Positions 16,945 to 24,274 of a stretch of 64,000 nt of DNA are shown here, piece after piece. The notes beneath the pieces are model-generated. The model did no database searches. It worked only from the letters and a program-made list of their open reading frames with translations, and was not told the DNA's origin. The stretch covers positions 1-64,000 of the forward strand of contig NZ_LAKD02000041.1 of NCBI RefSeq assembly GCF_000968685.2, written 5' to 3'. The position numbers and the translations under genes are program-made. The DNA is from Streptomyces antioxidans. GTDB lineage: Bacteria > Actinomycetota > Actinomycetes > Streptomycetales > Streptomycetaceae. How positions within the stretch are numbered: position 1 is the stretch's first letter; each line of letters begins with the position of its first letter.

Positions 16945-17820
16945 GTGAGCACACATCGCATCCGCAACCCCATCGGTGGCCATATCCGGGTGGCCGGTGG
17001 CCTCGCCACCGTCGGTCTGGCGCACGCCGCCGACATCGGCGCCGAGACCGTCCAGGTCTTCGTCGCCAATCCGCGCGGCTGGGCCACCCCGGCCGGTACG
17101 CCCGCCCAGGACGAGGCGTTCCGCGCCGGCTGCGCCGAGCGGTCGATACCGGCGTACGTCCACGCCCCGTACTTGATCAACTTCGGTTCGCACACCGGGG
17201 CCACGGCCGAACGCTCCGTGGAGTCCCTGCGCCATTCGCTCCGGCGCGGCCGGGAGATCGGCGCGCTGGGCGTGGTCGTCCACACCGGCTCGGCGACCGG
17301 CGGACGCCCCCGCGCCACGGCGATCGCGCAGGTACGGGAGCGGGTGCTGCCGCTGCTGGACGAGCTGACCCGGGACGACGACCCCTGGCTGCTGCTGGAG
17401 CCGACCGCGGGGCAGGGCACCTCGCTGTGCGCGCTGGTGGAGGACCTGGGCCCGTATGTCCAGGCGCTCGACCGGCATCCCCGGCTCGGGGTCTGCCTGG
17501 ACACCTGCCATGTGTTCGCGGCGGGCCATGACCTCGCCGCCCCGGGCGGTGTGAAGCAGACCCTGGACGAGCTGGTGGCCGTCGCCGGTGCGGGGCGGCT
17601 CAGGCTGATCCACGCCAATGACTCCAAGGACGTGGTCGGCGCCCACAAGGACCGGCACGCGAACATCGGCGCCGGGCACATCGGGGCGGAGCCGTTCCGC
17701 GAGCTGTTCACCCACCCCGCGACCGACGGGGTGCCGCTGGTGATCGAGACGCCGGGCGGTACGGAGGGGCATGCGGCGGATGTGGCCCGGCTGAAGGAAC
17801 TGCGCGCCGGGGTGGCCTGA
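16945..17820 (+). CDS. Endonuclease IV family / TIM-barrel sugar-phosphate-isomerase-like protein
   Basis: A 291-residue AP-endonuclease-2 superfamily protein. Metal-ligand segments expected for endonuclease IV are present: VHAPYLINFGS, VVHTGS, LLLEPTAGQG, LGVCLDTCHVFAAG, IHANDSKDVVGAHKDRHANIGAGHIG and VIETPGG. It is probably a deoxyribonuclease IV acting on abasic sites in DNA repair. The GTG start at 16945 gives MSTHRIRNPIGGHIRVAGG. It stands alone between the kinase and the copper-regulated gene. Confidence 0.9.
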   Translation: MSTHRIRNPIGGHIRVAGGLATVGLAHAADIGAETVQVFVANPRGWATPAGTPAQDEAFRAGCAERSIPAYVHAPYLINFGSHTGATAERSVESLRHSLRRGREIGALGVVVHTGSATGGRPRATAIAQVRERVLPLLDELTRDDDPWLLLEPTAGQGTSLCALVEDLGPYVQALDRHPRLGVCLDTCHVFAAGHDLAAPGGVKQTLDELVAVAGAGRLRLIHANDSKDVVGAHKDRHANIGAGHIGAEPFRELFTHPATDGVPLVIETPGGTEGHAADVARLKELRAGVA

Positions 17821-17847
17821 GAGCGCGCCCGGCGCAACGCGAAAGGA

Positions 17848-17864
17848 ATACCCCTAGGGGGTAT
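17848..17864. promoter_or_regulatory. CsoR-type copper operator
   Basis: ATACCCCTAGGGGGTAT is a 7+3+7 inverted repeat (ATACCCC / GGGGTAT). This G-tract palindrome with AT-rich ends is the established shape of CsoR sites in actinobacteria. It is 44 bases before the DUF4396 gene, and a TTGACA-like box follows at 17869. Confidence 0.8.
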
Positions 17865-17907
17865 AGCGTTGACAGTGGTCGACTGATCCGCGATCGCCGC
17901 TGGGGGT

Positions 17908-18483
17908 ATGGACATGCGACAGCATGAGCAGCACACGCAGAGCGGACCTCATGAGCGCCATGAGCGCCATGAGCGCCATGAGCGCAATGAGCGCAATGAG
18001 CGCAATGAGCGCAATGGGCACGATGGGCACGATGGGCACCGCGTGGGCGCGACCAGCTGGCCGATGGCCGCCCAGGCCACCCTGCACTGCCTCACCGGCT
18101 GCGCCATCGGCGAGGTCGCGGGCATGGCCATCGGCACGGCCCTGGCCTGGCACAACGTCCCGACCATGGTCCTCGCGATCGTGCTCGCCTTCGTCTTCGG
18201 CTACTCCCTGACGATGCGGGGCGTGCTGCGGGCGGGGCTGGGGCTGCGCAGCGCGCTGCGGGTGGCGCTGGCGGCCGACACCGTATCGATCACGATCATG
18301 GAGCTGGCCGACAACGCGACGATCGCCGTCTTCCCTGGCGCGATGGACGCGACGCTGTCGGACGCCCTCTTCTGGCTCAGCCTGGCCCTGTCGTTCGTGG
18401 TGGCGTTCCTGGTCACCACGCCGGTCAACAGGTGGATGATCGGGCGGGGCAAGGGGCATGCGGTGGTCCACCAGTACCACTGA
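17908..18483 (+). CDS. DUF4396 membrane protein with His-rich N-terminus
   Basis: A 191-residue protein. The first 45 residues are a repeated HER/NER/GHD array with about ten His, encoded by 9-base tandem repeats. The rest is the DUF4396 core with four transmembrane helices and conserved TLHCLTGCAIGEVAGM, followed later by MELADN and ATLSDALFW. Given the CsoR operator upstream and the possible metal ligands (His array, Cys and Met in the first helix), a role in copper handling in the membrane is likely. That role is inference; the family has no proven function that I know. Confidence 0.9.
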   Translation: MDMRQHEQHTQSGPHERHERHERHERNERNERNERNGHDGHDGHRVGATSWPMAAQATLHCLTGCAIGEVAGMAIGTALAWHNVPTMVLAIVLAFVFGYSLTMRGVLRAGLGLRSALRVALAADTVSITIMELADNATIAVFPGAMDATLSDALFWLSLALSFVVAFLVTTPVNRWMIGRGKGHAVVHQYH

Positions 18484-18498
18484 CTGGGCCCTGCAACC

Positions 18499-18539
18499 GG
18501 GGCCCCGCCCCAGACCCCGGGAACCGGGGGCGAGGCCCC
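18499..18539. terminator. Bidirectional terminator
   Basis: GGGGCC pairs with GGCCCC and GCCCC with GGGGC across a 2x2 internal loop and a 15-base loop. It lies between the converging DUF4396 gene and the sulfite-oxidase-like gene. Confidence 0.6.
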
Positions 18540-18557
18540 TGCCGTACGGCGGAGCCC

Positions 18558-19181
18558 CTAGAACTCCGGGCCGTCGCCCGGCTCCTCCTGGTAGGAGTAG
18601 CGCTGCTCCGCCCAGGGGTCGCCGATGTTGTGATAGCCGCGCTCCTCCCAGAATCCGCGGCGGTCGGCGGTCATGTACTCCACCCCGCGCACCCATTTCG
18701 GGCCCTTCCAGGCGTACAGATGGGGCACCACCAGTCGCGCCGGAAAGCCATGCTCCGCGGTGAGCAGCTCGCCGTCCTTGTGGGTGGCGAAAATCGTGGA
18801 CTTCGCCATGAAGTCCGCCAGCCGCAGATTCGAGCTGAACCCGTATTCGGCCCACACCATCACATGGGTGACGTCGGGCGCGGGCGGTGCGAGCTTCGCG
18901 ATCTCCAGTGCGGAAACCCCGCCCCATTCGGCGTCGAGCATGCTGAATTTGGTGACGCAGTGCAGATCGGCGACGACCGTCGAGTACGGGAGGGCCGAGA
19001 ACTCCTCATGCGTCCAGCAGTGTTTTTCGCCATCGGCCGTGGCGCCGAAGACCCGGAACTCCCAGCGGTCCGGCCTGAACTTGGGAACCGGCCCATAGTG
19101 CGTAACCGGCCAACCGCGCTGCAGTCGCTGCCCAGGGGGCAGCTTCGCGAGCTCCCCCTCGCGGCTTTCCGACTGACCCAT
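18558..19181 (-). CDS. Sulfite-oxidase-like molybdopterin oxidoreductase
   Basis: A 207-residue soluble protein with the oxidoreductase molybdopterin-binding domain, related to YedY/MsrP. The key segment DLHCVTKFS carries the Mo-ligating Cys, and GFPARLVVPHLYAWKGPKWV is the conserved pterin-contact strand. There is no Tat signal, so it is predicted cytoplasmic. ATG 19181 is chosen for its GGAG at the right distance; ATG 19190 is possible. It is divergent from bfr. The substrate is unknown. Confidence 0.92.
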   Translation of the reverse strand: MGQSESREGELAKLPPGQRLQRGWPVTHYGPVPKFRPDRWEFRVFGATADGEKHCWTHEEFSALPYSTVVADLHCVTKFSMLDAEWGGVSALEIAKLAPPAPDVTHVMVWAEYGFSSNLRLADFMAKSTIFATHKDGELLTAEHGFPARLVVPHLYAWKGPKWVRGVEYMTADRRGFWEERGYHNIGDPWAEQRYSYQEEPGDGPEF

Positions 19182-19339
19182 GGGCTCCATGGTCTCAGAC
19201 CGCCAGGGGTGGTCGTGACCAGGGCATCAAGGACAGGCACAACTCGTACTAAGCGTGCACTTACTGGACGCCCCAACAGGCGCGGTGCAACGATGCGCGG
19301 AACCTGCCGTTCCCGATCGGATTGGAAGGAGCCCCTCCG

Positions 19340-19855
19340 ATGCAGGGTGACCCCGAGGTCCTTGAGTTCCTCAACGAACAGCTGACCGGCGAGCTGACCG
19401 CCATCAATCAGTACTTTCTGCACTCAAAGATGCAGGACCACTTTGGCTGGACTCGGCTTGCCAAATACACCCGGTCGGAGTCTTTCGACGAGATGAAGCA
19501 TGCGGAGATCATCACCGACCGCATCCTTCTTCTGGACGGGCTGCCCAATTACCAGCGGCTGTTCCATGTCCGGGTGGGCCAGACGCTGACCGAGATGTTC
19601 CAGGCCGACCGGCAGGTGGAGATCGAGGCGATCGACCGCCTCAAGCGGGGCATCGAGCTGATGCGCTCCAAGTCGGACATCACCTCGGCGAATCTCTTCG
19701 AGTACATCCTCGCCGATGAGGAACTCCACATCGACTATCTCGACACCCAGCTGGAGCTGATCGAGAAACTCGGTGAGCCCCTGTACATCGCCCAGCAGAT
19801 CGAGCAGCCCAGCGATAGCGGCGACAACTACTCCGGGAGCGGCAAGGGCCACTGA
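19340..19855 (+). CDS. bfr: Bacterioferritin
   Basis: A 171-residue four-helix iron-storage subunit. Di-iron ligands are in ELTAINQYF, SFDEMKHAEIITDRIL, RQVEIEAIDRLKRG and YILADEELHIDYLDTQL. The heme-ligand Met is expected at MKHAEII...GLPNYQRL, where heme-Met context is present. The GSGKGH tail is flexible. ATG 19340 has GGAAGGAG upstream. It faces the bacterioferritin-associated ferredoxin gene, which is convergent 46 bases downstream, so storage and release genes sit side by side. Confidence 0.97.
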   Translation: MQGDPEVLEFLNEQLTGELTAINQYFLHSKMQDHFGWTRLAKYTRSESFDEMKHAEIITDRILLLDGLPNYQRLFHVRVGQTLTEMFQADRQVEIEAIDRLKRGIELMRSKSDITSANLFEYILADEELHIDYLDTQLELIEKLGEPLYIAQQIEQPSDSGDNYSGSGKGH

Positions 19856-19901
19856 GCCCGCGGCGGCGGAACGCTCGGCGGCGACCGGACCGGTCCGCCG
19901 G

Positions 19902-20174
19902 TCAGGCCGCCTCGGCCGCCGCCGTCACGGATGCCGCCGTCACAGCCGTGGCCGTCGCAGCCGTGGTCGTGGCCGTCGTCAGGACGACCGGGTCCGGCGC
20001 CTCGCGCCGGGGGCACCCGCCGCGGCCCAGCAGCGCCTGGATCTTCCGCACACACGATCCGCAGTCCGTGCCCGCCTTACAGGCACCGGCGATCTGGCGC
20101 GGAGTGCACGCGCCCGTATCCGCGTGCTCACGCACCTGCTGCTCGGTGATCCCGAAGCATGAGCAGACGTACAC
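19902..20174 (-). CDS. bfd: Bacterioferritin-associated ferredoxin (BFD-like [2Fe-2S])
   Basis: A 90-residue protein whose first 50 residues are the BFD fold: MYVCSCFGITEQQV and KAGTDCGSCVRKIQALL supply the four Cys (CxC and CxxxxC type) for a [2Fe-2S] cluster. The tail is Ala/Thr/Val-rich and probably disordered. BFD delivers electrons that release iron from bacterioferritin under starvation, which fits the iron box at 20213-20231. GTG 20174 has GGAG upstream. Confidence 0.92.
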   Translation of the reverse strand: MYVCSCFGITEQQVREHADTGACTPRQIAGACKAGTDCGSCVRKIQALLGRGGCPRREAPDPVVLTTATTTAATATAVTAASVTAAAEAA

Positions 20175-20212
20175 GGGCTCTCCAGCGGGGCGTCGACGAT
20201 GGCGTTGATCAG

Positions 20213-20231
20213 TGAGGTAACCCTTACCTTA
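20213..20231 (-). promoter_or_regulatory. Iron box (DmdR/IdeR site)
   Basis: TGAGGTAACCCTTACCTTA: AGGTAA and TTACCT flank a CCC centre, matching the 19-bp actinobacterial iron box (TTAGGTTAGSCTAACCTAA type). It ends 39 bases upstream of the bfd start, so iron-loaded DmdR/IdeR should repress bfd. Confidence 0.85.
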
Positions 20232-20326
20232 CCTGTCGCGCCGGACCCCCACAACGCACGGCGGGCGCGGATCCATGTGATCCGCGCCCCACCCGCGTCC
20301 ATGCGGTCTCTACCGAAACAAGATCT

Positions 20327-21676
20327 CTACTGGTCCCGGTACATCTCCGCCACCAGGAACGCCAGGTCCAGCGACTGGCTGCGGTTGAGCCGCGGGTCGC
20401 ACGCCGTCTCATAGCGCTGGTGCAGATCGTCGACGAAGATCTCGTCGCCACCGCCCACGCACTCCGTGACATCGTCGCCGGTCAGCTCCACATGGATGCC
20501 GCCCGGATGGGTGCCCAGCTCCTTGTGGACCTCGAAGAAGCCCTTGACCTCGTCCAGCACATCGTCGAAGCGGCGGGTCTTGTGCCCGGACGCCGCCTCG
20601 AAGGTGTTGCCGTGCATCGGGTCGCAGACCCAGACGACCTCCGCACCGGAGGCGGTCACCTTCTCCACCAGGTTGGGCAGCTTGTCGCGGATCTTGTCCG
20701 CGCCCATCCGGGTAATGAAGGTCAGCCGTCCCGGCTCGCGGTCCGGGTCGATCCGCTCGATCAGCGACAGCGCCTCTTCCGGCGTGGTCGTCGGGCCCAG
20801 CTTCACGCCCACCGGGTTGCGGACCTTGGAGGCGAACTCGATATGCGCCCCGTCCAGCTGCCGGGTGCGCTCGCCGATCCAGACCATGTGCCCGGAGACG
20901 TCGTACAGCTCACCGGTGCGGGAGTCGGTGCGGGTCATCGCGGTCTCGTAGTCGAGGATCAGCGCCTCGTGCGAGGAGAAGAACTCGACGGTCTTGAACT
21001 CCTCGGGGTCCACCCCGCAGGCGTTCATGAAGGACAGCGCCCGGTCGATCTCGCGCGCCAGCGCCTCGTAGCGCTGGCCCGAGGGCGAGGACTTCACGAA
21101 GTCCTGGTTCCAGGCGTGCACCTGCCGCAGGTCCGCGTAGCCGCCGGTGGTGAAGGCGCGCACCAGGTTCAGCGTGGAGGCCGACGCCTGGTACATCCGC
21201 TTCAGCCGCTGCGGGTCCGGGATCCGCGCCTCGGGGGTGAACTCGAACCCGTTGACGGAGTCGCCGCGGTAGGTGGGCAGGGTCACACCGTCCCGGGTCT
21301 CGGTCGGCTTGGAGCGCGGCTTGCTGTACTGCCCGGCGATCCGGCCCACCTTCACCACCGGGACCGACCCGGCGTAGGTCAGCACGGCGCCCATCTGGAG
21401 GAGGGTCTTGAGCTTGTTCCGGATCTGGTCGGCGCCCACGCCGTCGAACGCTTCGGCGCAGTCTCCGCCCTGCAGCAGAAACGCCTCGCCCCGCGCCACG
21501 GCCCCCAGGCGGTGCCGCAGCGCGTCGCACTCGCCCGCGAAGACGATCGGCGGATAGGACTCGAGCTCAGCGATCACATCGCGCAGAGCCGCTCGGTCCG
21601 GCCAGTCGGGCTGCTGCGCCGCGGGAAGAGACTGCCAGGTGTGGCCACCGGCGTGGGTTTCAGCGTTCACGGTCAC
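20327..21676 (-). CDS. aroH: Class II 3-deoxy-7-phosphoheptulonate synthase
   Basis: A 449-residue plant-type (AroA II) DAHP synthase, the entry enzyme of the shikimate pathway. Landmarks are PPIVFAGECDALR, LQGGDCAEAF, VGRIAGQYSKPRS, WNQDF, GVKLGPTT, ITRMGADKI, VVWVCDPMHGNTF and HVELTGDDVTECVGGG. GTG 21676 is chosen to give the family-typical MTVNAETHAGG; GTG 21682 and 21670 are alternatives. It is divergent from the anthranilate synthase gene, pairing the first step of aromatic synthesis with the first tryptophan-specific step. Confidence 0.97.
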   Translation of the reverse strand: MTVNAETHAGGHTWQSLPAAQQPDWPDRAALRDVIAELESYPPIVFAGECDALRHRLGAVARGEAFLLQGGDCAEAFDGVGADQIRNKLKTLLQMGAVLTYAGSVPVVKVGRIAGQYSKPRSKPTETRDGVTLPTYRGDSVNGFEFTPEARIPDPQRLKRMYQASASTLNLVRAFTTGGYADLRQVHAWNQDFVKSSPSGQRYEALAREIDRALSFMNACGVDPEEFKTVEFFSSHEALILDYETAMTRTDSRTGELYDVSGHMVWIGERTRQLDGAHIEFASKVRNPVGVKLGPTTTPEEALSLIERIDPDREPGRLTFITRMGADKIRDKLPNLVEKVTASGAEVVWVCDPMHGNTFEAASGHKTRRFDDVLDEVKGFFEVHKELGTHPGGIHVELTGDDVTECVGGGDEIFVDDLHQRYETACDPRLNRSQSLDLAFLVAEMYRDQ

Positions 21677-21816
21677 CCGCACAAGGTTACGGGGTCTTCA
21701 TGGCCGTCCAGCCCGCTGCCCAAGGGATGAGACACCTTTCCGTCACGCCGTGGACCGCCCGTCCCGTCCGGGATCATCGGCACGCACTCCACCCGACCCG
21801 GCGGCCGCCCCTGGGG

Positions 21817-21822
21817 TACAGT
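21817..21822 (+). promoter_or_regulatory. Likely -10 box of the trp leader
   Basis: TACAGT lies 8 bases before the trpL ATG, so a start site near 21829-21830 would give a leaderless leader-peptide transcript. No strong -35 box is visible. Inference from spacing only. Confidence 0.4.
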
Positions 21823-21829
21823 CCGTTCC

Positions 21830-21886
21830 ATGTTCGCGCGACTGACCATGACCTGGTGGTGGACCGCTCATCCGGCGGCCCACTGA
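21830..21886 (+). CDS. trpL: Tryptophan leader peptide
   Basis: An 18-codon frame, MFARLTMTWWWTAHPAAH, with three consecutive Trp codons at positions 9-11. It precedes the anthranilate synthase gene by 96 bases and is followed by the hairpin at 21913-21937. Ribosome stalling at the Trp codons when charged tRNA-Trp is scarce would favour the antiterminator. It has no Shine-Dalgarno site and is probably leaderless. Attenuation of trpE by this means is known in Streptomyces. Confidence 0.9.
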   Translation: MFARLTMTWWWTAHPAAH

Positions 21887-21912
21887 TATCGCGCACTCTC
21901 AAGAGATCTCGC

Positions 21913-21937
21913 GAAGGCCGCCCGAGGGGCGGCCTTC
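21913..21937 (+). terminator. trp attenuator hairpin
   Basis: GAAGGCCGCC and its complement with a 5-base loop, followed by GGTGTTT. It lies between trpL and trpE and is the intrinsic terminator arm of the attenuator. The region 21887-21912 would hold the competing strand. Confidence 0.85.
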
Positions 21938-21982
21938 GGTGTTTCCGCGGGTCGTTCCTTATTCCGGAAGGAATCATCCGCC

Positions 21983-23923
21983 ATGCAGAACCCTGATGCT
22001 CAGGCCGTCGTCGCACGACTGCTCTCCGACGACGCGCCGCCCTTCGCCCTGCTGCACCGCCACACCCCCGGCCGCGCGCCCGACACCGTCGAGGTGCTGC
22101 TCGGCCCGGTCGGCGAGGTGGAGCGGCTGACCGACATCCCGCTGCCGACCGGGGCTCCACGGGGCGGCGCCCCGGTGGCGGACGCCCTCGCGCTGGTGCC
22201 GTTCCGGCAGATCCGCGAGCGCGGGTTCGAGGTGCGCGACGACGGGACGCCGCTGGCCGTGCTGCGCCCGGAGGAGAGCTACGAGCTGCCGCTCGCCGAG
22301 GCGCTTGAGGCGCTGCCCGCCCACCCGGTGCGGGTCGAGGACGGGGCGTTCGACGTGACCGACGACGCGTACGCGGAGATCGTGAGCCGGGTCATTGAGG
22401 ACGAGATCGGCACCGGCGAGGGCGCCAACTTCGTCATCCGGAGGACGTTCCGGGGCGAGATCCCGGGGTTCGGGAGTACCGACGCGCTCGCGCTCTTCCG
22501 GCGGCTGCTGGCCGGTGAGCGGGGCGCCTACTGGACGTATGTGGTGCGGCTGGCGGACGGGCGGACGCTGGTGGGGGCCAGCCCCGAGGTCCATGTGCGG
22601 ATGTCGGGGAGAACGGTCGTGATGAACCCGATCAGCGGGACGTACCGCTATCCCGAGGGCGGGCCGGGCGCCGACGGCCTGCTGGAGTTCCTGCACGACC
22701 GCAAGGAGGTGGAGGAGCTGTCCATGGTCGTGGACGAGGAGCTGAAGATGATGTGCACCGTCGGCGACATGGGCGGCACGGTGATCGGGCCCCGGCTCAA
22801 GGAGATGGCGCATCTCGCGCACACCGAGTACGAGCTGCGCGGCCGCTCCTCGCTAGACGTCCGGGAGGTGCTGCGCGAGACGATGTTCGCCGCGACCGTC
22901 ACCGGCTCCCCGGTGCAGAACGCGTGCCGGGTGATCGAGCGCTACGAGCCCGGTGGCCGCGGCTACTACGCGGGGGCGCTCGCACTGATCGGACGGGACG
23001 GCGGCGGCGCCCAGACCCTGGACTCGCCGATCCTGATCCGCACCGCCGACATCGACCCCGGCGGATCGCTGAAGGTGGCGGTCGGCGCCACGCTGGTCCG
23101 CCACTCGGACCCGCGCGGCGAAGTGGCCGAGACCCATGCGAAGGCGGCCGGGGTGCTGACCGCGCTGGGCGTACGGCCCGCGCCCGTACGGCCGGAGGGG
23201 GCGGGGCCACGGCCGGGGCTCGCGGACGATCCGCGGGTACGGGCGGCGCTGGACGCGCGGCGGGCGGACCTGGCGCCGTTCTGGCTGCGGATGCAGCATC
23301 CCGAGCGCCCCGAGGAGCCCCAGCCCGGAGGGCTGTCCGGACACGCCCTGGTGATCGACGCCGAGGACACGTTCACCGCGATGCTCGCGCATCTGCTGCG
23401 CACCTCGGGGCTGACCGTGACCGTGCGGCGGTACGACGAGCCGGGGGTCCGGGAGGCGGCGCTGGCGCATCAGGGACCCGTGGTGCTCGGGCCCGGCCCC
23501 GGCGACCCGGGTGACACGGCCGACCCGAAGATGCGGTTCCTGCGGGCGCTGGCCGCCGAGCTGCTGGCCGGGCACCGGCACGGGCTGCTGGGGGTGTGCC
23601 TGGGGAACGAGCTGATCGCGGCCGAGCTGGGGCTGGAGATCGTACGCAAGGACGTGCCGTTCCAGGGCGCCCAGGAGCGGATCGACTTCTTCGGGCGCGA
23701 GGAGACCGTCGGCTTCTACAACACCTTCACGGCACGCTGCGAGGAGGCGGCGGAAGCGGAGCTGGCGATGCACCGCGTGGAGCTGAGCCGGGACGCGGTG
23801 AGCGGGGATGTGCACGCGCTGCGCGGGCCGGGGTTCGCGGGGGTGCAGTTCCATCCGGAGTCGGTGCTGTCACTGAATGGCGCGGCGCTCGTGGCGGAAC
23901 TGCTGGCGGCCGTGCTGGTCTGA
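21983..23923 (+). CDS. trpE: Fused anthranilate synthase (TrpE-TrpG type)
   Basis: A 646-residue single-chain enzyme. Residues about 100-420 are the chorismate-binding half (MNPISGTYRYPEGG, LSMVVDEELKMMCTVGD, FAATVTGSPVQNACRVIERYEPGGRGYYAG). Residues 450-646 are the class I glutamine amidotransferase half (GPGPGDPGD, LLGVCLGNELIAAELG with the Cys nucleophile, FHPESVLS with His and Glu). The elbow reads CLGNE rather than the usual CLGHQ, as I would expect for PhzE-like fusions. ATG 21983 has AAGGAA upstream. The gene is under the trp attenuator. Confidence 0.95.
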   Translation: MQNPDAQAVVARLLSDDAPPFALLHRHTPGRAPDTVEVLLGPVGEVERLTDIPLPTGAPRGGAPVADALALVPFRQIRERGFEVRDDGTPLAVLRPEESYELPLAEALEALPAHPVRVEDGAFDVTDDAYAEIVSRVIEDEIGTGEGANFVIRRTFRGEIPGFGSTDALALFRRLLAGERGAYWTYVVRLADGRTLVGASPEVHVRMSGRTVVMNPISGTYRYPEGGPGADGLLEFLHDRKEVEELSMVVDEELKMMCTVGDMGGTVIGPRLKEMAHLAHTEYELRGRSSLDVREVLRETMFAATVTGSPVQNACRVIERYEPGGRGYYAGALALIGRDGGGAQTLDSPILIRTADIDPGGSLKVAVGATLVRHSDPRGEVAETHAKAAGVLTALGVRPAPVRPEGAGPRPGLADDPRVRAALDARRADLAPFWLRMQHPERPEEPQPGGLSGHALVIDAEDTFTAMLAHLLRTSGLTVTVRRYDEPGVREAALAHQGPVVLGPGPGDPGDTADPKMRFLRALAAELLAGHRHGLLGVCLGNELIAAELGLEIVRKDVPFQGAQERIDFFGREETVGFYNTFTARCEEAAEAELAMHRVELSRDAVSGDVHALRGPGFAGVQFHPESVLSLNGAALVAELLAAVLV

Positions 23924-24107
23924 ATTCAAATCATTCCGTGGAGATCGCGTCGCCATAGCGCCCTCCAGAGAAGTGACGGTCCCTTAGATAAATAACCCTA
24001 TGGCAACTGACGAATGACTGCTATTCTCATCGCACGTTGCCGGAACACGGTGCCCATTGCCAACGTTCCGACGGCGCATCAGTTGTCGAGAGGAAGGAAC
24101 GGGGAAC

Positions 24108-24176
24108 ATGAGCCTGAAGATCGACATTCGTCCGCTGGACAAGAAGGAAACCACTCAGAAGTGCGGCGGAGCCTAA
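24108..24176 (+). CDS. 22-residue candidate RiPP precursor peptide ending CGGA
   Basis: A short frame with a strong purine-rich ribosome site (AGGAAGGAACGGGGAAC) directly before its ATG. It begins MSLKIDIRPLDKKETT and ends QKCGGA, so it has a charged lead and one Cys near a Gly-Gly close to the C-terminus. It is 98 bases before the ThiF-like gene, separated by a very stable hairpin. That arrangement (abundant precursor, then partial terminator, then enzyme) is common in peptide natural-product clusters. The Gly-Gly-like end resembles substrates of E1 enzymes. I do not recognise a known family; coding status rests on the ribosome site and context. Confidence 0.6.
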   Translation: MSLKIDIRPLDKKETTQKCGGA

Positions 24177-24212
24177 TCGCGAGGTTGGCCCGCGCAGTAG
24201 CTGATGCTGGTT

Positions 24213-24252
24213 GAGGTGTGTACCCTCCGGGAAATCGGAGGGTACACACCTC
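24213..24252 (+). terminator. Strong hairpin between peptide gene and thiF-like gene
   Basis: A perfect 17-bp stem (left arm GAGGTGTGTACCCTCCG) with a 6-base GGAAAT loop. It lies 36 bases after the peptide stop codon and 22 bases before the enzyme start. It probably acts as a partial terminator or mRNA stabiliser that makes the peptide transcript more abundant than the enzyme transcript. Confidence 0.8.
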
Positions 24253-24274
24253 GCACACGTGAGAGGCGGATGGT

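Noticed and set aside
14163..17936. A 1257-codon open frame on the minus strand
   Set aside because: It is antisense to the SRPBCC, PASTA kinase and endonuclease IV genes, has no recognisable domain and Pro/Arg/Gly-biased composition. Long antisense frames are normal in high-GC DNA.
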